From Lentisphaeria bacterium (lineage in GTDB: Bacteria; Verrucomicrobiota; Lentisphaeria; Victivallales; UBA1829): 5,935 nucleotides of DNA. The stretch spans positions 1 through 5,935 of the forward strand of contig DXVA01000274.1 of NCBI GenBank assembly GCA_019408975.1. The letters are read 5' to 3'. The first letter of the stretch is position 1; the number at the start of each line of letters is the position of its first letter. The translations under genes and the position numbers were made by a program. The notes below the pieces were generated by a model. That model had not been told where the DNA came from. It saw only the letters and a program-made list of their open reading frames with translations, and made no database searches. Below, in pieces: positions 1 through 5,489 of the stretch.

Positions 1-5
1 CGTAT

Positions 6-10
6 CCTCC
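6..10 (-). promoter_or_regulatory. Candidate ribosome binding site of a gene starting at or beyond the left edge
   Basis: On the minus strand the last bases of the window read GGAGG followed by ATACG. That places a start codon immediately outside the window at normal Shine-Dalgarno spacing. The other gene starts on this strand use similar sites, for example GGAGGG before the pseudopilin. An alternative is that the ATG at 12-10 (reading M-E-D-T) is itself the start, but it has no good upstream site. The gene itself cannot be seen. Confidence 0.3.
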
Positions 11-34
11 ATGAATTGGTTTAGTCTTCTGCAT

Positions 35-63
35 ACTATATATAGATGCCGTATTCTTTTCAA
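35..63 (-). promoter_or_regulatory. Sigma70-like promoter reading leftward out of the window
   Basis: The minus strand shows TTGAAA at 63-58, a 17-bp spacer and TATAGT at 40-35. Each hexamer matches 5 of 6 consensus bases and the spacer is optimal. Predicted transcription would start near 28, giving a short leader that contains the GGAGG at 10-6. It lies about 130 bp downstream of the beta-helix gene stop, so the next minus-strand gene may be transcribed on its own rather than only by read-through. This rests on consensus matching alone. Confidence 0.42.
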
Positions 64-103
64 GAGGCGGAAGGAGGATCGGTTTGCTGTTTTTTTTCTG
101 TTC

Positions 104-133
104 CGGGGCTCGGAGGGAGCCCCGTCTTTCTTT
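104..133 (+). terminator. GC-rich hairpin with T-rich tail, plus orientation
   Basis: Bases 104-110 (CGGGGCT) pair perfectly with 118-124 (AGCCCCG) around a 7-nt loop. The stem is followed on the plus strand by TCTTTCTTTT. On the minus strand the stem is followed by A-rich sequence, so it does not look like a terminator for the minus-strand operon. No plus-strand gene is visible upstream in the window, so what it would terminate is unknown. It may stop antisense transcription entering the operon from the left, or it may be a structural element only. Confidence 0.4.
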
Positions 134-149
134 TGCGCTTGTTTATTTT

Positions 150-193
150 AAAAATTGGTTTAATACCGCAATGCTCTGCATCGCAAAGCGGTA
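150..193 (-). terminator. Weak candidate terminator after the beta-helix gene
   Basis: Just past the stop codon of the beta-helix gene, GCGGTA (188-193) pairs with TACCGC (164-169). A small inner ATGC/GCAT hairpin (171-174 with 178-181) sits inside it. On the minus strand the structure is followed after 9 nt by five Ts (positions 154-150). Location and orientation fit the end of the minus-strand operon. The outer loop is large and the T run is short and distant, so termination would be inefficient. Confidence 0.3.
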
Positions 194-195
194 GT

Positions 196-2190
196 TTATT
201 TTCCTGTTCTCAACAGGTTGCCGGGTGTAACGGCGAATACTGAATTCAGCGGTTCTATGAAGCGGAGCTGTACGTCTTCGACCACGTCTTTCAGGGTAAT
301 GGACCAGACTTCCCGGTCCGTTGTGGTGCGTTTCAGGCTGAAAAACTGCGGCCCGTCAAAGTCCTTCTTCACTGCCTGCACTTTCCCGTCGGGACCCGCA
401 ACAGCCGCTGTGACGGTCTCTCCGGGATAGCCGGTCACTTCCACCCGGAATTCTTTCACTCCGGCGGGAACTTCAAAATACAAACGGGTGTTATTGCGCG
501 GCTTGAAGAAGTTGACGTAGCCTTTTTTCGATGCCTCGCCCATGACCGACCACGCCTGACCGGTCAACATGCGGAAAGACATCATGTTGAAAGCGATATC
601 CAGCCGGAGACGGTAAACGCCTGCGGCGTCCGGGGTGAACGTGAATTTATTTCTGGCGCCGGGCTCGATTCTGCCGAGCTCGAATTTTGAATTCTGCGGT
701 CCGGTGACGGTGACGGGAACGTCCCGCACCCGCTGGCGCATATCGCGGTATGCCAGTTCAAAAGAAACCGGTTTTCCGGCTTCTCCCCAGATCAGGATGT
801 TGAACGCCTGGCGGATCAGCGGGAGACCGGATGCCCGGCGTTTGCCCGGCTGCGGCGGAGCTGTCAGCTGTGCGTGGTCGATGCTGCCGGTCCGGTATGC
901 GTGCGGGACGTCGAATCCCTGTTCCCTGATGTAGGCTGCCACATCGATGATTTTGCCGTCGGCGGTGATCTGACCGGTCACATCGCCCAGAAAAGTGTTC
1001 GGAGTCCAGTTTTTGAATGCGATCAGGTCGCGTCCGGGAATGGTTTTGACCGTGACGTTTTCAAAGTGTACATTGCCAACCATGCCTGCCGTGGGACGGT
1101 CGTAAGTGAAGCTGATCGGAGTGATGCCGCGGGCTGTGCCGGAGTTTTCCAGATGGCAGTTCCTGAACGTGATCCGGTAGAACTTCGCAAGGTGGTTGCC
1201 GACGACGATGCCGCTGTTGGTGTTGCCGGTGAACTTGCAGTCGCTTACTTCCACCTTGCCCGGATTGGTGCGCCGGCGGTCGGTCGGCGGCGTGCAGGAA
1301 AGTCCTCTGCTGCCGCCGATGATCTCGCAGCGGCGGATCTTCAAATCCACGGGAGTATTGATTTCCGTGGCGATCAGGATGCCGCCGCCGGAGTTGTTCT
1401 CCACTCGGCAGTCTTCCATGATGCAGTCTTGAATGATTTCATTGGCGGCATTGGGTTCAAAGTCGATTCCGGCGGCGGGAGCCGTCCCTTTGGTGTTCTT
1501 CAGGGTGCAGCGGCGGATGCGCAGATTGCTTGCGCTGATGACGCTGATGCCCTGCCGATGGTGGTCGTCGCAAATGACGTTTTCAATCAGGATGTTTCTG
1601 CCGGGACGTGAGAGCCCGCGCCGCGTGGGGGGCGCGTTCAGTTCCTTGATGTTGTACCAGTTCGCTCCCAGGTAAATGCCGTCACCGCCGCTGGATCTGA
1701 TGGTCAGATCGCGGATCACGACATTTTCACAGCCCCAGAGGGCGATGGCGTGGCGCCATTCGGAGGGTTTATACTGTTTTTTATCCTGATAATCGGCTTT
1801 GTGCATTTCGATGACTGCTCCGTCCTCTCCGCGGATGACGATATTCTTTCTGCCGTAAGCGGACATCAGGCTGTCGCGGATGCCCTTGAACCCTCCGCGT
1901 CTGGCGATGATGCGGACATTCTTTTCCAAAACGATTTCCTGATCGCCGGGCAGAACCACCGGATCGATGATCCAGTCGCTGCCGGTCTGGTCGATGATCA
2001 GCTTTTTGACGCCGGAGTTCAGCGCCGCCTGCAGGTTCTGAGTCGCATTCGTTTTATCGAAGCCCCACCAGCTGGCTCTGGCTTCTGTGCGTTTGCCTGC
2101 TTTGATTTCAGCCAGCTCTTTGGAGTAATCGGCTCCGGCAGCGCCGATGCAGCCTGCGGCGAGCGCCGCAAATAGCCATTGTTTCAACAT
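196..2190 (-). CDS. Exported right-handed beta-helix protein, probable polysaccharide-active enzyme
   Basis: This 664-residue protein begins with an N-terminal export signal: Lys3, a hydrophobic run at 5-19, and a signal peptidase I-type A-G-A before Asp21. A lipoprotein reading at Cys14 is possible, but position -3 is Ala rather than Leu. Residues about 40-95 resemble the opening strands of pectate-lyase-type (Pectate_lyase_3-like) helices. Residues about 110-400 form repeated short beta-strand coils with the pattern N-[VIL]-x-I-[RE]-[DN]-C/V typical of PbH1 repeats. Conserved-looking loops are GDGIYLG (169-175), DDHHRQGISV (208-217) and GIDFEPN (241-247); these Asp/Glu/His clusters would suit a carbohydrate-binding or catalytic groove. 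Residues about 455-664 look like one or two beta-sandwich domains. An AAAGGAAA-type site precedes the ATG. It is the third gene of the operon, 37 bp after the pseudopilin. The fold is confident, but the substrate and the choice between lyase, hydrolase and binding protein are not. Confidence 0.9.
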   Translation of the reverse strand: MLKQWLFAALAAGCIGAAGADYSKELAEIKAGKRTEARASWWGFDKTNATQNLQAALNSGVKKLIIDQTGSDWIIDPVVLPGDQEIVLEKNVRIIARRGGFKGIRDSLMSAYGRKNIVIRGEDGAVIEMHKADYQDKKQYKPSEWRHAIALWGCENVVIRDLTIRSSGGDGIYLGANWYNIKELNAPPTRRGLSRPGRNILIENVICDDHHRQGISVISASNLRIRRCTLKNTKGTAPAAGIDFEPNAANEIIQDCIMEDCRVENNSGGGILIATEINTPVDLKIRRCEIIGGSRGLSCTPPTDRRRTNPGKVEVSDCKFTGNTNSGIVVGNHLAKFYRITFRNCHLENSGTARGITPISFTYDRPTAGMVGNVHFENVTVKTIPGRDLIAFKNWTPNTFLGDVTGQITADGKIIDVAAYIREQGFDVPHAYRTGSIDHAQLTAPPQPGKRRASGLPLIRQAFNILIWGEAGKPVSFELAYRDMRQRVRDVPVTVTGPQNSKFELGRIEPGARNKFTFTPDAAGVYRLRLDIAFNMMSFRMLTGQAWSVMGEASKKGYVNFFKPRNNTRLYFEVPAGVKEFRVEVTGYPGETVTAAVAGPDGKVQAVKKDFDGPQFFSLKRTTTDREVWSITLKDVVEDVQLRFIEPLNSVFAVTPGNLLRTGK

Positions 2191-2227
2191 GTTCGGATTT
2201 CCTTTCTATGAATATTATATGATACTG

Positions 2228-2947
2228 TCAATACATGACGCCATTGACTTCTATGCCCTGCCGCCCGCCGGTCCAGTTGATTGTGTTGTTGGTGCCCAGC
2301 GTCGCATAAGGATTCAGGCGGCTCTGCACCCGGACGCCTGCGGCGTGTCCGTCGAGATAGAGTACGTTGACTGTGCCGTCGTGGCGGATTGCATCAATTG
2401 TGCCGTTTCCTGAAGAACTGCCGGGATATTCGATGACCCGGTAGTTGCCGGTGTTGTAAAGACCGTTGCTTTTGGCTGCATCCATGACCAGATAGCCTTC
2501 CGAGGGGCGTTTGAACTCCTGAAGCTTGGCGGATCTGGTGCTGTCTGTATTTGCGGCGGGGATTCCTCTGCCGAAATAGCCGCCGACGTAACGGAAATTG
2601 TAGCCGTAACCGGAATAACTGTATCCTGCGTAGGTCTTATCCTGCGCTATGACCGCTTTCAATCCGGGATCGACTATTGTTTTCACGGTGATCCCGCCGT
2701 TTTCCAGCAGAAGATTGATCCATGTGATGTCTTTCGTATCCCGTTTCATGCCGTAAATCGGGAAATAACCCTCATAATTGTCGTTGTAGAGCATGAAACT
2801 CACGCCCTGCTGGCGCAGATTTCCGATGCAGTTGATGCTGTAAGCCTTCTTCCGCGCCACATTCAGCGCCGGCAGCAGCATTGCCGCGAGAATCGCGATG
2901 ATCGCAATTACGATGAGCAACTCTATTAATGTGAACCCCCTTCTCAT
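2228..2947 (-). CDS. Pseudopilin-like protein with prepilin N-terminus and H-X9-DG C-terminal motif
   Basis: This 239-residue protein has a short leader MRRG and a class III (type IV pilin/type II secretion) signal, with Gly4 before Phe5 and Glu9 at position +5 of the mature protein. The hydrophobic helix spans about 5-28. Next come the conserved-style A-R-K-K-A segment, Cys40 in the N-C-I-G-N-L-R-Q region and Y-N-D-N-Y-E-G-Y-F-P at 54-63. Near the C-terminus His189, nine residues, then Asp199-Gly200 form the H-X9-DG motif of the processing-associated family found in Planctomycetes, Verrucomicrobia and Lentisphaerae. Such proteins are expected to be membrane-inserted, trimmed by a prepilin peptidase and displayed at the cell envelope; their exact job is unknown. 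GGAGGG lies 4 nt before the ATG. It is 16 bp after the LacI-type gene and 37 bp before the beta-helix gene, so co-transcription is likely. It appears intact and serves as a reference for the broken-looking copy at 5490. Confidence 0.92.
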   Translation of the reverse strand: MRRGFTLIELLIVIAIIAILAAMLLPALNVARKKAYSINCIGNLRQQGVSFMLYNDNYEGYFPIYGMKRDTKDITWINLLLENGGITVKTIVDPGLKAVIAQDKTYAGYSYSGYGYNFRYVGGYFGRGIPAANTDSTRSAKLQEFKRPSEGYLVMDAAKSNGLYNTGNYRVIEYPGSSSGNGTIDAIRHDGTVNVLYLDGHAAGVRVQSRLNPYATLGTNNTINWTGGRQGIEVNGVMY

Positions 2948-2963
2948 GATACCCTCCGAATTG

Positions 2964-4106
2964 TTATGATGATTTTAAAACTTCCTGTTGCGTCAATAAA
3001 ATCTCCTCCGCTTTCAGTTCCGGCGGTGGCGGTTCGATATAGGGGCTGGAATGTTCCAGCGTCAGCGGAATGCCTTCCCAGTAAATGGTCTTTTCCTGAT
3101 GCTCCGGACAGCCGCAGCTCCGGCTGATGCGGTAAAGCGGCTGAATCAGTTCCGGTCTGCGGGGAGAATGCTGACTGCCCGGCTGCTCCATCTTTTCGAG
3201 CAGGAGTTTCACAGCGCGGCGGGCGACGCAGTCGAGCGGTTGGACAATGGTTGTAAGCGGGACCAGTCCCTGATTCGCCGCTTCGAGCCCATCCGTCCCG
3301 AACAGGGCGATATCCTCGGGAACCCGCAGTCCCTGCCGCCGCAGCCAGTGCATGAAACGATTGGCGAGCAGGTCGCCCGTAACGGCAAAAGCGGTCACAT
3401 GTTTTTTCCTGATCAGTTCCAGTATCTGCCCTGCAAAACCGGCGTTCCAGGAGAGTTCCACCAGATATTCCTGTTTCCAGGGAATCCCCGCCTCCGCCAG
3501 CGCTTCCCTGACTCCCTCCAGCTTCAGGACATTATATTTCAGGTTGGAACAGAGAAATCCGATTTTGCGGTGTCCATGTGCCAGCAGATGGCGTGCCATG
3601 GTATGGAATCCCGTCTTCAGGTCAACGCCGATATCATAAGAGGAAAGATTTTCCGAAATCATTACGACCGGCATCGGATAATCCTGCTGTTTCAGGTTGA
3701 CAAGCGAATAGCTGGCAAGAATACCGGCAAAACCGCGCGAAGCCAGTTCGTTGAGCGTTTCCAATTCCTGCTGAGGATCGGTGACGGGCACAAAAAAACT
3801 TTTGTAGCCTGCCAGGCGCAGCTGGATGGCGAGACGGCGGATCATTTCATCGTGAATCCCGAACACATAGCAGCTGTGCATGATGCCGACGGCTTTGTCT
3901 CTTTTTCCCGTCAGCTGAATGGCGGCGAAATTGGGACGGTATTTCAGGTTGCGGGCAATGTCAAGGATGCGTTCCCGTTTTTCCTGTGAAACTTTGATGC
4001 TGGAGTCTTCCCTGTTATTCAGTACAGCCGACACCGCCGGACGGGACACTCCCGCCAGCTTGGCGATCTGCTGCATCGTAACCGGTTTTTTCCTGTCGAA
4101 AGGCAT
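2964..4106 (-). CDS. LacI-family transcriptional regulator, first gene of the minus-strand operon
   Basis: The N-terminal helix-turn-helix is at about residues 9-32 (T-M-Q-Q-I-A-K-L-A-G-V, then recognition helix S-R-P-A-V-S-A-V-L-N-N). The hinge follows at about 56-68 and keeps the Leu (AAIQL) used for minor-groove insertion. A periplasmic-binding-protein-like effector domain covers about 71-333 and includes H-G-H-R-K-I-G-F-L and P-E-D-I-A-L-F-G-T-D. Arg at the position of LacI Arg22 is replaced by Ala27. After the usual C-terminal S-C-G-C (330-333) there is an unusual tail of about 47 residues with a Pro run near 359-362. The start chosen is the ATG at 4106, giving 380 residues, with AGGGA upstream at slightly long spacing. 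The frame stays open to a TTG at 4163, but that TTG lies upstream of the predicted -10 and the extension would translate the operator, so it is rejected. Likely effector: a sugar released from the beta-helix protein's substrate (inference). Confidence 0.93.
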   Translation of the reverse strand: MPFDRKKPVTMQQIAKLAGVSRPAVSAVLNNREDSSIKVSQEKRERILDIARNLKYRPNFAAIQLTGKRDKAVGIMHSCYVFGIHDEMIRRLAIQLRLAGYKSFFVPVTDPQQELETLNELASRGFAGILASYSLVNLKQQDYPMPVVMISENLSSYDIGVDLKTGFHTMARHLLAHGHRKIGFLCSNLKYNVLKLEGVREALAEAGIPWKQEYLVELSWNAGFAGQILELIRKKHVTAFAVTGDLLANRFMHWLRRQGLRVPEDIALFGTDGLEAANQGLVPLTTIVQPLDCVARRAVKLLLEKMEQPGSQHSPRRPELIQPLYRISRSCGCPEHQEKTIYWEGIPLTLEHSSPYIEPPPPELKAEEILLTQQEVLKSS

Positions 4107-4132
4107 TCTGGAACATCCCTGTTTTTCTGCTT

Positions 4133-4150
4133 TAATTACTCGCGTTATTT
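4133..4150. promoter_or_regulatory. LacI-type operator, copy 1, over the minus-strand transcription start
   Basis: TAATTACTCGCGTTATTT is one of two exact 18-bp copies. The inner 16 bp (4134-4149) are a pseudo-palindrome with 6 of 8 symmetric pairs, pattern AATnACnCGnGTnATT. The central CG is typical of LacI-family operators. It begins 2 bp after the -10 box of the minus promoter and covers the predicted start site, so a bound repressor would block transcription. Confidence 0.7.
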
Positions 4151-4152
4151 TT

Positions 4153-4180
4153 ATTATATTCAAAACTTCGGAAAATGCAA
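4153..4180 (-). promoter_or_regulatory. Promoter of the LacI-pseudopilin-beta-helix operon
   Basis: On the minus strand a perfect TATAAT lies at 4158-4153. A weak -35 TTGCAT (3 of 6) lies at 4180-4175, with a 16-bp spacer. Transcription would start near 4146, inside operator copy 1, leaving a leader of about 40 nt before the ATG at 4106. T-rich tracts lie directly upstream (4199-4193 and 4207-4203 on the minus strand). The strong -10 in the right place and its overlap with the operator are the main support. Confidence 0.6.
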
Positions 4181-4207
4181 TACCCGGAAGTGAAAAAAAC
4201 TGAAAAA

Positions 4208-4225
4208 TAATTACTCGCGTTATTT
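4208..4225. promoter_or_regulatory. LacI-type operator, copy 2, upstream
   Basis: This is an exact second copy of the 18-bp element at 4133-4150, in the same orientation. The start-to-start distance is 75 bp, about seven helical turns. It lies upstream of the minus promoter. Two identical operators on the same DNA face fit cooperative repression by looping between two LacI-type dimers. It could also serve the divergent plus-strand promoter, which is more than 200 bp away. Confidence 0.65.
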
Positions 4226-4331
4226 GAAAGAGGGAAAAGCATACGGGGGAACGGGAGATTTCACCTGCGGCAGCCGATATTTCTGCACAGGAGGAGACAG
4301 GGCTGAAAACTTTGCGCGATCATCTTTTTGC

Positions 4332-4366
4332 GATGCAGAACGTCACTGCATCAAAACCTGTTTTTT
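4332..4366 (+). other. Perfect 7-bp inverted repeat followed by T6, function unknown
   Basis: GATGCAG (4332-4338) and CTGCATC (4346-4352) pair perfectly around a 7-nt loop. Eight nt further on the plus strand comes a run of six Ts (4361-4366). The T run is too far from the stem for a good intrinsic terminator. It could be part of an RNA structure or a protein-binding site. The surrounding stretch 4226-4379 contains no gene I can support. Confidence 0.3.
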
Positions 4367-4379
4367 GAATGAGAAGCCT

Positions 4380-4409
4380 TCCGGAGTTTTCCTGTGTCCG
4401 GATTTTTTT
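4380..4409 (+). terminator. Candidate intrinsic terminator upstream of the plus-strand LacI gene
   Basis: TCCGGA at 4380-4385 and TCCGGA at 4397-4402 form a 6-bp GC-rich stem with an 11-nt loop. Seven Ts (4403-4409) follow directly on the plus strand. It lies upstream of the promoter at 4445, so it would end a short transcript from the 4226-4379 region rather than the LacI gene. No promoter or coding frame for such a transcript is convincing. The T run is also part of a phased T/A-tract array, so the resemblance may be incidental. Confidence 0.35.
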
Positions 4410-4439
4410 CAGATTTTTTTCAGAAAAAAAGTTCTTTTT
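4401..4439. repeat. Tandem 11-bp GATTTTTTTCA repeat and helically phased T/A tracts
   Basis: GATTTTTTTCA occurs twice head to tail (4401-4411 and 4412-4422) and is followed by A7 (4424-4430) and T5 (4435-4439). The tract centres lie near 4406, 4417, 4427 and 4437, a spacing of 10-11 bp. Homopolymeric A/T tracts at this period bend DNA. The array ends 5 bp before the -35 box of the plus promoter, where an UP element or bent activator region would be expected. Confidence 0.6.
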
Positions 4440-4444
4440 CTCCC

Positions 4445-4472
4445 TTGTCGAAACAGGGAAAATTATTATAAT
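4445..4472 (+). promoter_or_regulatory. Promoter of the plus-strand LacI-pseudopilin cassette
   Basis: The plus strand has TTGTCG (4445-4450, 4 of 6 consensus bases), a 16-bp spacer and a perfect TATAAT (4467-4472). Transcription would begin near 4479, about 38 nt before the LacI ATG. The phased T/A tracts lie immediately upstream and a 13-bp palindrome immediately downstream of the start site. Confidence 0.6.
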
Positions 4473-4482
4473 AAATAACATG

Positions 4483-4516
4483 ATATGAAATAATTTCAGA
4501 AAATATGAAATGATTT
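4483..4516. promoter_or_regulatory. Palindrome and imperfect 20-bp direct repeat in the leader of the plus LacI gene
   Basis: TGAAATAATTTCA (4486-4498) is a perfect 13-bp palindrome. The unit ATATGAAATAATTT (4483-4496) recurs as ATATGAAATGATTT (4503-4516) with one mismatch, 20 bp apart. Placement between the predicted start site and the start codon suits an operator. Its symmetry has an odd centre and lacks the usual LacI-family central CG, so assignment to a specific regulator is uncertain. The segment also contains several ATG-stop mini-frames. Confidence 0.4.
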
Positions 4517-5479
4517 ATGAAGAATAACAGGATCAATGACATTGCGGTAAAGGCGGGAGTGTCGGTCAGCACCGTTTCCCGGGTGTTCAACAACCGCCCT
4601 TATGTCAAGGAGGAGCTGCGGAAGCGGGTGCTGGAGGTGGCTGTCGACATGGATTATACCCCCAAGTCGATGGCGCGCCGCGATACGATTTCCATTGTGA
4701 TCAGCAGGCCGGACGACTTTGTGTCCAATAATTATGAACGGAGCCTGGTCAACCGTTTTTTTGCAGCGGCATCCGAGCTGAAGCTGAATCTTGAATTTAT
4801 TCCTCTGGATCATATCAAACGGGTTTACCAGAATTTTTCAAAAGCTGTCATCGGAATGATTTACAGTGAACATGCCGGGGATATCCTGCGGACAGTCAGG
4901 AATATTCCCGTTTTGACCGTCAATTACCGGACGGATGGATGCAGTTTCGTCTGTACGGATCATGAAGCCGGAGTTTACCGTGCCACCAGTTATCTGCTGG
5001 AAAACGGCCACAGAGAAATAGCCATTCTTCTGGCTCCCTATAAAGAAAGCATGTCATGGGGCGAGTGTGCGCGTCTTGACGGATACCGCAAGGCTCTGGA
5101 GGAGCACGGAATTGCGTTCCGGCGGGAACTGGTGGTGTATGGCGGGTCCGAGATACTGAATTCTTCGATGAAAGTGTTGCTCCGACGGCATCCGACCGCA
5201 TTGATCGCATGCGGCGAATCTCTGATCATGCCGTTGAAATACTCTCTTGATCTCCTGAACCTGAGAGTGCCGGAGGATATTTCGCTCATTACCTTTTATT
5301 CCTCGGATATCACTCCTTTTCTGCTGCCGGAACAGACTTGCATCCGGCAGGATTTCGACCGGCTGGCAAGGGTTGCGATGGAGAAAGTGTGTGCATTGAT
5401 CGAGGAGGAGGAAACGGATGTGGGAATACTTCTTCCCAATGAGTTCATAGAAGGAAACAGTGTCAGGAGGCTTAACTGA
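4517..5479 (+). CDS. LacI-family transcriptional regulator with a shortened hinge
   Basis: This 320-residue protein has a helix-turn-helix at about residues 5-26 (I-N-D-I-A-V-K-A-G-V, recognition helix S-V-S-T-V-S-R-V-F-N-N). It keeps Arg22, the residue that in E. coli LacI contacts an operator guanine. A periplasmic-binding-protein-like domain covers about 57-315, with E-N-G-H-R-E-I-A-I (162-170) and V-P-E-D-I-S-L-I (251-258). The hinge is odd. Where family members read A-R-x-L plus several residues before the first core strand, this one goes from A-R-R-D straight into T-I-S-I-V-I, so the intercalating Leu and about five residues are missing. The start is the ATG at 4517; the ATGs at 4505 and 4510 run into stops at once. 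No clear Shine-Dalgarno site precedes it, unlike the neighbouring genes. The pseudopilin gene follows 10 bp after the stop, so the two are probably co-transcribed. Effector and targets are unknown. Confidence 0.93.
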   Translation: MKNNRINDIAVKAGVSVSTVSRVFNNRPYVKEELRKRVLEVAVDMDYTPKSMARRDTISIVISRPDDFVSNNYERSLVNRFFAAASELKLNLEFIPLDHIKRVYQNFSKAVIGMIYSEHAGDILRTVRNIPVLTVNYRTDGCSFVCTDHEAGVYRATSYLLENGHREIAILLAPYKESMSWGECARLDGYRKALEEHGIAFRRELVVYGGSEILNSSMKVLLRRHPTALIACGESLIMPLKYSLDLLNLRVPEDISLITFYSSDITPFLLPEQTCIRQDFDRLARVAMEKVCALIEEEETDVGILLPNEFIEGNSVRRLN

Positions 5480-5489
5480 GGAAAGAATT

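Noticed and set aside
46..243. Plus-strand 65-codon frame at the left end
   Set aside because: It crosses the GC-rich hairpin, overlaps the end of the beta-helix gene, and has no ribosome site or recognisable protein features.
874..1611. Plus-strand open frame of 245 codons
   Set aside because: It is antisense to the beta-helix gene, Ala/Val/Asp-rich as expected for the complement of this coding sequence, and has no coherent domain or good start.
3051..3989. Plus-strand open frame of 312 codons
   Set aside because: It lies entirely antisense to the LacI-family gene. It shows no recognisable domain, and the opposite strand has unmistakable LacI features. It is a shadow frame.
4107..4163. N-terminal extension of the minus-strand LacI from a TTG start
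   Set aside because: The TTG lies upstream of the predicted -10 box, and the extension would translate the -10 region and the operator. The ATG at 4106 begins at a normal distance before the helix-turn-helix.
4401..4422. CRISPR-like or mobile-element origin for the tandem GATTTTTTTCA units
   Set aside because: There are only two 11-bp units with no spacers and no flanking inverted repeats or cas or transposase genes. Promoter-linked T tracts explain them better.
4442..4458. CCCTTGTCGAAACAGGG as a further LacI operator over the plus -35 box
   Set aside because: It contains a central CG, but only scattered positions are symmetric around it, and it does not match the duplicated operator. The support is too weak.
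4224..4478. Plus-strand 84-codon frame in the divergent region
   Set aside because: It would start at a TTG overlapping the operator, has no ribosome site, and runs through the hairpins, the T tracts and the LacI promoter. Its composition is not protein-like.
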